A stretch of 64,000 nucleotides of DNA, from NCBI RefSeq assembly GCF_013409985.1, contig NZ_JACCBY010000001.1:1178001-1242000 (forward strand), read 5' to 3'. This document shows, one piece after another, positions 1-8,896 of this stretch; position 1 is the stretch's first letter, and each line of letters begins with the position of its first letter. The notes under the pieces are model-generated. The model made no database searches. It had not been told where the DNA came from and saw only the letters and a program-made list of their open reading frames with translations. The translations under genes were made by a program, and so were the position numbers. The DNA is from Sphingomonas melonis. GTDB taxonomy: Bacteria > Pseudomonadota > Alphaproteobacteria > Sphingomonadales > Sphingomonadaceae.

Positions 1-2
1 TG

Positions 3-521
3 CACGCCAATCCCGACCGCTGCGTGCTGGTCGGCGCCTATGCGCTCGGCAAGACGCAGCGGGTGATCGCCGAACTGCGCGCGCGGGGCCATGAGGCACC
101 GATCTACATCCACGGCGCGTTGCAGCGGCTGTGCGACCTGTATCAGGAGCATGGCGTGCGGCTCGGCGCCTTGCTGCCGGTCGCCGACGCGAAGAAGGCC
201 GATATGGCGGGCCATGTCGTGATGTGCCCGCCCGGCGCGCTCAACGACCGCTGGTCGCGGCGGCTGCCCGACCCGATCACCGCGATGGCGAGCGGCTGGA
301 TGCGCGTGCGCCAGCGCGCCCGGCAGAAGAACGTCGAACTGCCGCTGATCCTCTCCGATCATGCCGATTGGGACGAACTAACCGACACTTTATCCGAAAT
401 CGCCCCGAAGGAGGTGTGGGTGACGCACGGCCGCGAGGAAGCGTTGGTCCATTGGTGCATGACCCGCCAGATCAAGGCCCGCGCGCTGGCGTTGGTCGGG
501 TTCGAGGATGAGGACGATTGA
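3..521 (+). CDS. Ligase-associated DNA exonuclease, C-terminal part
   Basis: The reading frame enters from the left edge and runs 172 residues to TGA at 519-521, so the N-terminal metallo-beta-lactamase core is off-window. The visible part (LVGAYALGKTQRVIAEL near the edge, then a C-terminal LSDHADWDELTDTL and VWVTHGREEALV) matches the end of the beta-CASP/metallo-beta-lactamase exonuclease that accompanies an ATP-dependent DNA ligase in bacterial DNA repair modules. The family is thought to trim DNA ends before ligation. The matching ligase family lies about 10 kb to the right rather than next door. The family assignment rests on recalled similarity and the tail motifs; the catalytic metal site cannot be seen. 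Confidence 0.8.
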   Translation, partial: HANPDRCVLVGAYALGKTQRVIAELRARGHEAPIYIHGALQRLCDLYQEHGVRLGALLPVADAKKADMAGHVVMCPPGALNDRWSRRLPDPITAMASGWMRVRQRARQKNVELPLILSDHADWDELTDTLSEIAPKEVWVTHGREEALVHWCMTRQIKARALALVGFEDEDD

Positions 522-726
522 GGGCCATGCGTCATGTCGGAGGTGATCCGGGTTTCGCATGACAACGGTCTGACCTTGTCGACGCTCTGGCTTGTCTAGG
601 GAGAGAACGGCGAGACCATCGTAGACTGTATTGCGGATGAGGCGCGGCTGAAACGCTGGCGTCTGCGACGGGCAATCATGTGGCGACGCGCGTCTCCGGC
701 TCAGAGACCGCGGTCGGGAAGGGACG

Positions 727-2211
727 TCACCCCGCCCCCTCCAGCGTCCGCGCGCGGCGGCGTTGTACGCTGCTGCCGATGCCCATCGCCTCGCGATATT
801 TCGCCACGGTACGGCGGGCGATGTCGAAGCCCTTGGCCTGCAACGATTCCACCAGCGTGTCGTCGGACAGGATCTTGGCGCCTTCGCTGGCGATCAGGCC
901 GCGGATCGCGCTCTTCACCGCTTCCGCCGACACCGCGTCGCCGCCGTCGGCGGCCTGGATCGCCGAGGTGAAGAAGTATTTCAGCTCGAACACGCCGCGC
1001 GCGCAGCTGAGATATTTGTTGCTGGTGACGCGGCTGACCGTCGATTCATGCATCTCGATCGCCTCGGCGACCTTGGCGAGCGTCATCGGTCTGAGGTGGG
1101 CGACGCCTTTGAGGAAGAACGCCTCCTGTTGCTTGACGATCTCGGCGGCGACCTTGATGATCGTGCGCTGGCGCTGGTCGAGCGCCTTGATCAGCCAGTT
1201 GGCGCTGGCGAGCGCGTCAGACAGCCACGCCTTGGCCGCCTTGTCCTGCGGGCCATGGCTGAGTTCGTGGTAATAGCGGCGGTTGACGAGCACGCGCGGC
1301 AGCGTCGCACTGTTGAGCTCGATGCCCCAGCCCGACTTGGTCCGGACGACGAACAGGTCGGGCGTCACCGCCAGCGCGGGTTCACCGCCATAGCGGCAGC
1401 CGGGCTTGGGATCGTAGCCGCGCAATTCGCGGATCATGTCCGCCATGTCCTCGTCGTCGACGCCGCACATCCGCTTGAGCCGGACCAGGTCGCCACGCGC
1501 GAGCAGGTCGAGATTGTCGATCAGCCGCGCCATGCACGGGTCGTAGCGGTCGGCTTCGCGCGCCTGGAGCGCGATACATTCGGCAAGGTCGCGGGCGCCG
1601 ACGCCGGTCGGCTCGAGCGTCTGGATCTGATGCAGCACGTGCTCGACGCGCGCGAGCGAGGTGCCGAGCCGGCTGGCGATATCGAGCAGCGGGACGGTGA
1701 GATAGCCGGCCTCGTCGATCTGATCGATGAGATGCTGTGCGATGAACCAGTCGGCGCCGTCGATCACCGCGCCGGCCTGCGCAAGGAGATGGTCGGCGAG
1801 CGTATGGTCGCGTTGCGCCAGCGAATCGAAGTCGAGCCCGTCCTCACCACCCGCGGCCCCGCCGCTGCCGCCGCCGGTCATCGACAGTGCGCCGTCGAAG
1901 CCGCCGCCACCATCGGCGACGCTGTCCTGCTGATGGCTTTCGGTGGCATAATCGAGATCGAGCGGGTCGGCGGCTGCGGCGCCGCTGACCAGTTCGTCGG
2001 TGCCGGCGGGCTCCTCGCGCTCGGGGCGTTCGGGGCGGACGACTTCGTCGGTCTGTGCCGCTTCGAGCAGCGGGTTCTTCTCGACCTCCTCGGCGATGAA
2101 GCCTTCGATCTCAAGGTTGGACAGCGCGAGCAGCTTGATCGCCTGCTGCAATTGCGGCGTCATCACCAGCGACTGCGACTGACGCAGGTCGAGGCGCGGT
2201 GCGAGGCTCAC
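727..2211 (-). CDS. rpoN: RNA polymerase sigma-54 factor RpoN
   Basis: 494 residues from a GTG start. The glutamine/leucine-rich region I at the N-terminus (about residues 8-30) is followed by an acidic, glycine-rich linker (about 50-130), the core-binding domain, a helix-turn-helix around 370-400 (EAIEMHESTVSRV), and the diagnostic RpoN box ARRTVAKYR about 25 residues from the end. The protein directs RNA polymerase to -24/-12 promoters and needs AAA+ activators to open DNA. It is the last gene of an lptC-lptA-lptB-rpoN block, the usual proteobacterial arrangement. Length and motifs are typical. A DctD-like regulator elsewhere in the window has lost the loop that contacts this factor. Confidence 0.97.
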   Translation of the reverse strand: MSLAPRLDLRQSQSLVMTPQLQQAIKLLALSNLEIEGFIAEEVEKNPLLEAAQTDEVVRPERPEREEPAGTDELVSGAAAADPLDLDYATESHQQDSVADGGGGFDGALSMTGGGSGGAAGGEDGLDFDSLAQRDHTLADHLLAQAGAVIDGADWFIAQHLIDQIDEAGYLTVPLLDIASRLGTSLARVEHVLHQIQTLEPTGVGARDLAECIALQAREADRYDPCMARLIDNLDLLARGDLVRLKRMCGVDDEDMADMIRELRGYDPKPGCRYGGEPALAVTPDLFVVRTKSGWGIELNSATLPRVLVNRRYYHELSHGPQDKAAKAWLSDALASANWLIKALDQRQRTIIKVAAEIVKQQEAFFLKGVAHLRPMTLAKVAEAIEMHESTVSRVTSNKYLSCARGVFELKYFFTSAIQAADGGDAVSAEAVKSAIRGLIASEGAKILSDDTLVESLQAKGFDIARRTVAKYREAMGIGSSVQRRRARTLEGAG

Positions 2212-2264
2212 GACGCCGTTCCGTCCCGCGCCGGGGAGGATCGAGGCATGACCCCCGCCATGGC

Positions 2265-3044
2265 CTAGAGCGAGAAGCCCTCGCCGAGGTACAGGCGGCG
2301 GACGTTGGCGTCGGCGACCAGTTCCTCGGGACTGCCGGCGAACAGCACGCGGCCATCGTAGATGATATAGGCGCGATCGACGATATCGAGCGTCTCGCGG
2401 ACGTTATGGTCGGTGATCAGCACGCCGATGTCGCGGCGCTTGAGGTCCTTCACCAGATCGCGGATGTCGGCGATCGAGATCGGGTCGATGCCGGCGAACG
2501 GTTCGTCGAGCAGCATGATCGACGGGTCGGCGGCGAGCGCGCGGGCGATCTCGGCGCGGCGACGCTCACCGCCCGACAGCGCCATGGCGGGGCTGGCGCG
2601 CAGCCGGGTGAGACCGAATTCGTCGAGCAGTTTGTCGAGCTTGGCGGGACGCGCGGCGGGATCGGGCTCGGACAGTTCGAGCACCGCACCGATGTTCTTC
2701 TCGATCGACAGGCCGCGGAAGATGCTCGTTTCCTGTGGCAGATAGCCAAGGCCGAGGATCGCGCGCCGATACATCGGCAGCTTGGTGATGTCCTCGCCGT
2801 CGAGCATGATCCGGCCCGAATCGGGCTTCACCAGGCCCATCACCGAATAGAAGCAGGTCGTCTTGCCCGCGCCGTTCGGGCCGAGCAGGCCGACCACCTC
2901 GCCGCGATCGACCGAGACCGAGACGTCGGTAAGCACGACGCGCTTGTCGTAGGATTTGGCGATCGAGATCGCCTGCAACCCACGGTTGGCGGGCGGCTCG
3001 TGGATCGGCTCGGCGGTCTGGAGGTCGGAAACGGCGGCGTCCAT
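2265..3044 (-). CDS. lptB: LPS export ABC transporter ATP-binding protein LptB
   Basis: ATPase that powers lipopolysaccharide extraction from the inner membrane with LptF and LptG. With the start at 3044 it has 259 residues: Walker A GPNGAGKTT at about 55-63, ABC signature LSGGERRR, and Walker B IMLLDEPFAGID. In-frame ATGs also exist at 3062 and 3098. The 3044 start is preferred because a GAGG sits upstream of it and the longer versions only add residues poorly conserved in LptB. It lies 53 bp upstream of rpoN. The gap of over 200 bp back to lptA is unusual for this block and may hold its own promoter. Confidence 0.95.
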   Translation of the reverse strand: MDAAVSDLQTAEPIHEPPANRGLQAISIAKSYDKRVVLTDVSVSVDRGEVVGLLGPNGAGKTTCFYSVMGLVKPDSGRIMLDGEDITKLPMYRRAILGLGYLPQETSIFRGLSIEKNIGAVLELSEPDPAARPAKLDKLLDEFGLTRLRASPAMALSGGERRRAEIARALAADPSIMLLDEPFAGIDPISIADIRDLVKDLKRRDIGVLITDHNVRETLDIVDRAYIIYDGRVLFAGSPEELVADANVRRLYLGEGFSL

Positions 3045-3272
3045 GGACTCGATGCCTCGCATCAAAGGGTTACCGAAGCCTTGGCAGGCTTCGTGCATGC
3101 CGTCGTGTCATGGCGCGCGCCGACGCGCGAGGGAAGACCCTTTAGGAGCGAAGGGCGCTGACGGGAGGGGGTTCCAAGACGGCAGGACAGGCCCCGCCGT
3201 CCTGTCGCCGGCGAAAGCGGGGCTGGGACCAGCTCGCACGCAAGCCGCCCGTTCCCGCCTGTACCGGACGCG

Positions 3273-3806
3273 TCAGTTCCGCTTGGGCACCGAGAAGGTG
3301 CCGGTCACCCGGCCGCTCGGCGCGGTGGACGTGGTGCTGCCGGGGGCGGCGCCGCTCGATCCGCGTACCGAATTGCCGTCGACGACGGCGCGGCCGGTAT
3401 CCAGGTTGATCGTCAGTCGGCCGCCATTGACCGTGTTGCCGCCCTGCGTCAGCGTCACCGCGCCGAGCATGGTGATCACGCGCCGGTTGAGGTCGTAGAT
3501 CGCATATTGGCTCTTCGCGGTCTGATCCGGGCGACGGACCGTGACGCCGCCGCTCGCGTCGATCCGCGACACCTGCGGGCTGCCACCGACGACCTGACCG
3601 GTATAGCTGACCGTCATCCGCGCCGCGTTGAGCGTCATCTCGGCCTGGCGCACCGAGACGTTGCCCGACAGCACGCCGCGATTCGCCTTGTCCTGCAACT
3701 CGATATGGTCGGCCCCGAAGTCGATCGGGGCATTCGAGTTGTGCGCCGTCTGCGCCGCCAGCGGGGCGGCGACGAACAGGGCGACGGCGAGAAGGGGGGT
3801 GCGCAT
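3273..3806 (-). CDS. lptA: LPS transport periplasmic protein LptA
   Basis: 177 residues with a signal peptide (LLAVALFVAAPLAAQ, cleaved near residue 19), then the OstA-type beta-jellyroll: IDFGADHIELQDKAN, the LSGNVSVRQAEMTL strand pair, and VTLTQGGNTVNGGRLTINL near the end. LptA forms the periplasmic bridge carrying lipopolysaccharide between LptC and LptD. It follows lptC with a 6-bp gap on the same strand. The C-terminal tail after the last strand is serine/threonine-rich and probably disordered. Confidence 0.93.
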   Translation of the reverse strand: MRTPLLAVALFVAAPLAAQTAHNSNAPIDFGADHIELQDKANRGVLSGNVSVRQAEMTLNAARMTVSYTGQVVGGSPQVSRIDASGGVTVRRPDQTAKSQYAIYDLNRRVITMLGAVTLTQGGNTVNGGRLTINLDTGRAVVDGNSVRGSSGAAPGSTTSTAPSGRVTGTFSVPKRN

Positions 3807-3812
3807 GGCGGG

Positions 3813-4454
3813 CTATTTCGCCCGTCGCGGCGCGATCCGCAAGCGGGCATTGCCGCTTAACCGCACCGTGCGCTGCTCCAGATCGGCGGTGAGCGCATTG
3901 GCGCTGAAATTCCCCTGCGGCAGCGTGCCGGTCACCTTGCCGCCGCTGCGCATCGTCTTGGTTTTCAAGTCGATCGTCGCGTTGCTGGTGTCGAGTCGAT
4001 ATCCGTTGGCGGCGCGGAAGGCGATCGGGCCATCGACCTTCATCTGCTCGGTCTGAAGGTCGTAGCGACCCTTGTCGGCCCGCAGCGTCGCCGGCCCGTC
4101 CTCAAGCTCCAGATCGGCGGCCATGCCCTTGATCTGGACGATCGGCACGCTGCTGCTCTGCTGCACCGCGGTGCCGGCGTTGAGCGCGAACGCCTGGCCC
4201 TTGTCGTCCTGGCCGCGATAGGTGGCGGCCTGCAGCTTCAGCCGCTCCTTGGCGACCTCCACCTTGTTCTTGTCGAGGACGAACGAAACCTCGTTGGCGG
4301 CGGTCAGCGGCGCCAGCACCAGAAAGGCGGCGAGCACGCCGATGCCGATCGGCAAGCCGGTGTTGAGCAAGGTGACGATCCGGTCCTGCCGGCCGCCGGG
4401 TGCGGCCCAGCGCTGCCGCGCCGAGCGCGCCGGGCGTGCGGTCATGGCGCTCAC
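3813..4454 (-). CDS. lptC: LPS export protein LptC
   Basis: 213 residues: a short basic N-terminus, one membrane anchor (about 32-54, LPIGIGVLAAFLVLAPLTAA), then a periplasmic jellyroll with repeated beta strands (DLELEDGPATLRADKGRYD, GPIAFRAANGYRLDTSNATI). It takes lipopolysaccharide from LptB2FG and passes it to LptA. A GTG start at 4454 is chosen over the ATG at 4445 because GAGG sits 7 nt before the GTG. That GAGG overlaps the stop of the upstream exonuclease gene, suggesting translational coupling. Confidence 0.92.
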   Translation of the reverse strand: MSAMTARPARSARQRWAAPGGRQDRIVTLLNTGLPIGIGVLAAFLVLAPLTAANEVSFVLDKNKVEVAKERLKLQAATYRGQDDKGQAFALNAGTAVQQSSSVPIVQIKGMAADLELEDGPATLRADKGRYDLQTEQMKVDGPIAFRAANGYRLDTSNATIDLKTKTMRSGGKVTGTLPQGNFSANALTADLEQRTVRLSGNARLRIAPRRAK

Positions 4455-4463
4455 CGGTCGGCC

Positions 4464-5084
4464 TCAGGCATGGGCGAAGATGTCGATCTCGGGCCAGCCG
4501 GCAAGATCCAGCGCGGCGCGCGTCGGCAGGAAATCGAAACAGGCCTGCGCCATCTCCATCCGGCCTTCACGGACCAGCCGCCGGTTGAGCTCGGCCTGCA
4601 AGCGGTGGAGGAAGCGGACGTCGCTCGCCGCATAGTCCTTCTGCGCTTCGGACAGTTCGGGCGCGCCCCAATCGGAGGATTGCTGCTGCTTGCTCAGTTC
4701 CTGGCCGAGCAGTTCACGCACCAGTTCCTTCAGGCCGTGACGGTCGGTATAGGTGCGGATCAGGCGTGAGGCGATCTTGGTGTCGTAGGCGGGTGCCGCG
4801 ACGATGCCGAGATAATGCTGAAGCGCGGCGATATCGAAGCGCCCGTAATGATAGAGCTTCACCCGCGCGGGGTCGCTGAGCACCGCCTTGAGGTTGGGCG
4901 CAGCATAGTCGCTGGTCGGACCAAAACGGACAAGATGTTCGTCGGGTCCGCCGTCGGACAATTGTACGACGCACAGCCGGTCGCGGGGCGTGATGAGGCC
5001 CATCGTCTCGGTATCGACGGCGATCGAGGCGCCGGGAGCGAAGACGTCGGCGGGGAGGTCTTCCTCGTGGAAGTGAACGGTCAT
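4464..5084 (-). CDS. RNase D-like 3'-5' exonuclease
   Basis: 206 residues covering only the DEDDy exonuclease domain: motif I VDTETMGL (about 22-29), motif II HYGRFDIAAL, and motif III YAASDVRFL with the tyrosine and aspartate of the DEDDy subclass. Full RNase D also has HRDC domains, which are absent, as in the short alphaproteobacterial paralogues. It probably trims RNA 3' ends, but a DNA substrate cannot be excluded. First gene of the minus-strand run into lptC, lptA, lptB and rpoN; the stop lies 10 bp before lptC. Confidence 0.88.
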   Translation of the reverse strand: MTVHFHEEDLPADVFAPGASIAVDTETMGLITPRDRLCVVQLSDGGPDEHLVRFGPTSDYAAPNLKAVLSDPARVKLYHYGRFDIAALQHYLGIVAAPAYDTKIASRLIRTYTDRHGLKELVRELLGQELSKQQQSSDWGAPELSEAQKDYAASDVRFLHRLQAELNRRLVREGRMEMAQACFDFLPTRAALDLAGWPEIDIFAHA

Positions 5085-5368
5085 GCCGGTGCCCTACGCT
5101 GCAACGCCGCCGTGCTCAACGATTAAGCGTCATTGCCTTAAATCCTGCGCAACTTCTTTGCAATGCCACGCGAGCGGCCGCTAACGACCGATATTCCGCA
5201 TGGAATGGCGGACGATTGCGACGAATTCATTCGCGGGCACTTGTTTTCTGCGCTATGACGAGTCCCAAGGCGCAATAGGTTTCGCGCCCGGGGGCTCGCG
5301 TTCGTCGTCCGGCGCACGGGTTCTTGTTACGGATTGGATGCGGGCGAACCGGGAAGACGAATAGGGTT

Positions 5369-6208
<840 letters not shown>

Positions 6209-6227
6209 CGGTCCAGACCCAGTAGCG

Positions 6228-6265
6228 AAAAGCCCGGTCCCGCAGATGCGGTGCCGGGCTTTTTG
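6228..6265 (+). terminator. Rho-independent terminator after the cold-shock gene
   Basis: An inverted repeat with arms AAAAGCCCGG (6228-6237) and CCGGGCTTTTT (from 6254) ends in a run of T, 20 bp after the cold-shock stop codon. The GC stem plus T-tract is a textbook intrinsic terminator. Confidence 0.9.
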
Positions 6266-6450
6266 CTGTCTGGAGCGGGCGAGGGGCGGCGGCGTTGCAT
6301 GAAGTGCCGCCCGTGGCAGCCTCCTGCCGGCGGCGTTGACGCCTTCCGCTCCTAAAGGTGTGATCGATTGGCGCGCTGGCGAGCAGCGGCTGGTGAGATT
6401 GGTGCCCGACGCGCTGCGATATTCGCCGATGCCGCTCTTCGCAGCGGCGT

Positions 6451-7074
6451 TCAGGCTGCTCCCACGCCCGCCGCGAAGCGCCCTGCGATCCAGTCCGCTG
6501 CGTCGCGCCAATCATCGATTCGCGCGTGCGCGTCCGGGGCCGGGGGGACATTCGGTGCCAGCGTCGGTTCGGACACCATGTGCAGCCGGTGGACGTCTGG
6601 CGCATGACGCGCGACCGATTCGTGGTGGACCGCCAGGTCATCGACGAACACCGTGACCGGATCGCCATATTCCGCCCGCAGCCGCGCCACCGGCTCGCCC
6701 TTGCCGCCCTGGTTGCATTCCACGCGATGTGCGATGCCGAATCGGGCGAGTTGCTCGATCCGCGCCGTCTTGCAGGCATCGGTGATGTTGGTCAGCACGA
6801 CGATATCCGCCTGCTCCGCAAGCCGGGCCAGCGCCTCGGCCGCATGCGGCACGAGCGTCTGCCGGTGCATCTCGCCGGGAAAGAAGCCGCCGAGCATCGC
6901 CCACATTTCGTCGCGGGTCGGTGCCGGGCCGCCGTTGCGGCGCCGCATGCTGTTGGCGAAGTCGGCGCCGTCGGGGGTGAAGTCGATATCGTGCGCCTCG
7001 CCGACCCAGACGCCGAAATGTTTGACCATGTGCAGCAGGACTTCGTCGCAATCGGTGATCAGCAGCGGCTTCAT
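6451..7074 (-). CDS. HAD-superfamily hydrolase
   Basis: 207 residues starting KPLLITDCDEVLLHMV, where DCD is the HAD motif I nucleophile/acid pair. Motif II is VVLTNIT, the motif III lysine is in NQGGKGEPV, and motif IV is VFVDDL. All catalytic positions are present, so it is probably an active phosphatase-type enzyme; the substrate is unknown. The ATG at 7074 is chosen because HAD homology begins at once and it overlaps the stop of the upstream DUF3572 gene in an ATGA. Upstream in-frame residues are low-complexity Arg/Gly and belong to the antisense of that gene. Confidence 0.85.
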   Translation of the reverse strand: MKPLLITDCDEVLLHMVKHFGVWVGEAHDIDFTPDGADFANSMRRRNGGPAPTRDEMWAMLGGFFPGEMHRQTLVPHAAEALARLAEQADIVVLTNITDACKTARIEQLARFGIAHRVECNQGGKGEPVARLRAEYGDPVTVFVDDLAVHHESVARHAPDVHRLHMVSEPTLAPNVPPAPDAHARIDDWRDAADWIAGRFAAGVGAA

Positions 7075-7346
7075 CGGGCCTCCAGAGCCTGGCGGGCGCC
7101 GACCAGCGCCTCGGGGGGAACGCCCAGCGCGCGTGCGCAGGCGACGAGATCGGGTTCGTAGGATTCGAGATATTCGATCACCGCGCCCAGCACCGCCGGC
7201 TCGGCGGCACGGGCGCGCAGGTCGTCGGGGAACAGGCCGGTGACCGCGATCAGCCGGTCGGCGCGGTCGGGTTCGCCGATCGTCCACACGAGAGCCTGCA
7301 GAGCGAGCACCTCGGGATCAGGGATGTTTGTATCGCGCGCGCGCAT
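7071..7346 (-). CDS. DUF3572 family protein
   Basis: 91 residues, all-helical and acidic (PDPEVLALQALVWTI, then YLESYEPDLVACARALG). It matches the small DUF3572 family, found mainly in alphaproteobacteria and of unknown function. The stop overlaps the start of the HAD hydrolase gene by 4 bp, so the two are probably co-translated. It is divergent from divK with a 29-bp gap between start codons, as is common for this family. Confidence 0.85.
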   Translation of the reverse strand: MRARDTNIPDPEVLALQALVWTIGEPDRADRLIAVTGLFPDDLRARAAEPAVLGAVIEYLESYEPDLVACARALGVPPEALVGARQALEAR

Positions 7347-7375
7347 TGCCTATCGTCCCATTATCGGAAGGGTTG

Positions 7376-7747
7376 GTGACGCACGTGGCGAAACGGGTAC
7401 TCGTTGTCGAGGACAACGAACTCAATCTGAAACTGTTCTGCGACCTGCTGCGCGCGCACGGCATGGAAGCCGAGCCGGTGCGCGACGGGCGCGAGGCGGT
7501 GGCGCGGGCGCGCGCCTTTGCGCCGGACCTGATCATCATGGATATCCAGATGCCGCACGTCACCGGCTATGAGCTGATCCTCGAGCTGATGGCGGACGAG
7601 CATTTGCGCGATATCCCGGTGATGGCGGTGACGGCCTATGCCGGCCGCGACGATGAGGACCGCATCCGGGCCGCGGGCGCCCGCTCCTACGTGTCGAAGC
7701 CGATCAGCCTCGCCCGCTTCATGGATGCGGTGAACGCGCTGCTGTGA
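7376..7747 (+). CDS. divK: Single-domain response regulator DivK
   Basis: 123 residues, a bare receiver domain. Acidic pocket VEDNE near residues 11-15, phosphorylated Asp56 in LIIMDIQMP, Thr86 in AVTAYAG and Lys108 in YVSKPIS. The ELNLKLFCDLL stretch after the acidic pocket is characteristic of DivK. In alphaproteobacteria DivK controls the DivL-CckA-CtrA cell-cycle phosphorelay. A GTG at 7376 is favoured, with GGAAGGG just upstream at 7366-7372; GTG 7385 or ATG 7328 are possible. pleD, often next to divK, is not adjacent here. Confidence 0.93.
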   Translation: MTHVAKRVLVVEDNELNLKLFCDLLRAHGMEAEPVRDGREAVARARAFAPDLIIMDIQMPHVTGYELILELMADEHLRDIPVMAVTAYAGRDDEDRIRAAGARSYVSKPISLARFMDAVNALL

Positions 7748-7879
7748 TCGCCGGTCGCGGACAGGAAGACGCCCTGCCGAGCCGGCGAGGCATCGACAGG
7801 GCGCCGCGCGCTTCCAGACCCTTGCCCCCCGAAAAGGGCCAGATGCTGCAAGCCTCATAAAAACGAGAGACCGGCGATC
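7746..7879 (+). ncRNA. Candidate structured RNA after divK
   Basis: An 11-bp perfect complement, GATCGCCGGTC (7746-7756) with GACCGGCGATC (7869-7879), encloses two further arms: GGAAG/CTTCC stacked on CGCCCTG/CAGGGCG (7764-7815) and CCCTT/AAGGG (7819-7838). No coding signal is visible. The branched fold could be a small RNA or an elaborate 3' end of divK mRNA. It does not match any RNA family I recognise; 6S and SRP RNA were considered but their signatures are missing. Confidence 0.35.
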
Positions 7880-8001
7880 GGGTTCCCCGCGACGCGCGAT
7901 CGGGCCGGCGGCGGGCAGGCGTCGAGCGCCTTCGCCACATAAACCAAGAGCGGCATCCTCATATGAGAACACCGCCCTTGGCCCGTAGTGACGCGATACA
8001 G

Positions 8002-8024
8002 GGCAGCCGGAAAATCCGGCTGCC
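8002..8024. repeat. Perfect hairpin, 10-bp stem
   Basis: GGCAGCCGGA (8002-8011), loop AAA, then TCCGGCTGCC (8015-8024). There is no T-run on either side, so it is not a standard terminator; it may be an mRNA-end stabiliser or an extragenic palindrome. Confidence 0.6.
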
Positions 8025-8110
8025 GGTGACTGCTATGCCGAAAGAAGATGAACGCAATGTGTCCGAAGCGAGCCCGGATCAAGGCGTTATGCACGGGCGC
8101 GGCGCAAGCG

Positions 8111-8143
8111 AAAAGCCGCCGATGCGCATGCACCGGCGGCTTT
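8111..8143 (-). terminator. Terminator of rpmG
   Basis: Arms AAAGCCGCCG (8112-8121) and CGGCGGCTTT (8134-8143) around a 12-nt loop. Read on the minus strand the stem is followed by TTTTCGC and lies about 45 bp past the rpmG stop. It may also work on the plus strand. Confidence 0.75.
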
Positions 8144-8188
8144 CGGCAAATCAGGTAACGGCAGCGGCGTCGTGCGCCGCCCGGCCGC

Positions 8189-8356
8189 TTACTTGATCTT
8201 GGCTTCCTTGAACTCGACGTGCTTGCGCACGACGGGATCATACTTGCTGAAGCTCAGCTTCTCGGTCTTCGTCCGCGGGTTCTTCTTGGTGACGTAGAAG
8301 AAGCCGGTATCGGCGGTGCTGACGAGCTTGATCTTGACGGTAGTCGGCTTGGCCAT
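8189..8356 (-). CDS. rpmG: 50S ribosomal protein L33
   Basis: 55 residues, [18 protein letters not shown] with the [14 protein letters not shown] core of bacterial L33. This is the alphaproteobacterial form lacking the zinc-binding CxxC pairs. The ATG at 8356 gives the normal L33 length; the frame is open to an earlier ATG at 8395 but those residues are not L33-like. Component of the large subunit near the E site. Confidence 0.97.
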   Translation of the reverse strand: MAKPTTVKIKLVSTADTGFFYVTKKNPRTKTEKLSFSKYDPVVRKHVEFKEAKIK

Positions 8357-8530
8357 GAGCCCTAATCCTGAAAACAAGGAGAGCGGCAGCACCAACGCCG
8401 CCGCTCGATCAGTCGCGGCGCATGGCGGATGGCGGCGACAAAGTCAACCATCGACGGCCGCGCCTTGCGGTCTTAACCAGCCTATTACCTTTGTGCGCGC
8501 ACCATCGCGACGGAAAAAGAGGGGGAGAGG

Positions 8531-8869
8531 ATGATGCCACAGGCACGTGATGGCGAGCCGCTTATGCTGGAGGCGGTGCGCGCCGACCTCGCCGCGCGAA
8601 TCGCGGCGATCGATGTTCGCGCCCCCTACAGCCAGGCCCGCGACCTGCAGCCCGAGATCAACCAGATCCGGCTGATCGCGCATCGCAACGGTCTCAACCC
8701 GGTGGTCACCGTCGCGCATTTCGTCGATTCGGCGCTGTCGCGCGGCGATCGCGGGGTGCTGCTGCACGGTTGGCTGTCGGTGCTCGGCGATGCGGTCGCC
8801 AGCGAGCGACAGGACGTGCGCGCCTGCGAGGCCTTCGCTGCGGCCTGTTCGGTGCGGCTGGCGGGCTGA
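8531..8869 (+). CDS. Hypothetical small protein
   Basis: 112 residues, predicted mostly helical (LMLEAVRADLAARIAAID, then GLNPVVTVAHFVDSALSRG). No signal peptide, membrane segment or known domain is recognised. A GAGAGG lies just before tandem ATGs at 8531 and 8534. Codon use and the clean start support a real gene. It is followed after 24 bp by a membrane protein, with a 17-bp duplication between them, so they may be co-transcribed. The function is not known. Confidence 0.65.
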   Translation: MMPQARDGEPLMLEAVRADLAARIAAIDVRAPYSQARDLQPEINQIRLIAHRNGLNPVVTVAHFVDSALSRGDRGVLLHGWLSVLGDAVASERQDVRACEAFAAACSVRLAG

Positions 8870-8896
8870 GGCGCGGATGGGGCTGAGGCGCGGATG
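8863..8896 (+). repeat. 17-bp perfect tandem duplication at a gene start
   Basis: GGGCTGAGGCGCGGATG occurs at 8863-8879 and again at 8880-8896. The first copy contains the stop of the upstream gene and an out-of-frame ATG (8877); the second ends with the ATG of the next gene (8894). The first ATG opens a nine-codon reading frame that ends just inside the next gene. Confidence 0.85.

Larger units (their letters stand above)
7748..8188. other. 440-bp convergent intergenic region
   Basis: Between the ends of divK (+) and rpmG (-). It holds the branched fold at 7746-7879, a perfect 10-bp hairpin with AAA loop at 8002-8024 (GGCAGCCGGA arm), and the rpmG terminator at 8111-8143. Short reading frames here show no recognisable protein. 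Confidence 0.6.

Noticed and set aside
7746..7879. 6S RNA or SRP RNA identity for the folded region
   Set aside because: The SRP apical loop motif and a 6S-like long central bubble were not found, so only an unnamed candidate is reported.
7963..8196. A 77-codon plus-strand frame after divK
   Set aside because: It runs through two hairpins and the rpmG terminator, and lacks a ribosome-binding site and homology.
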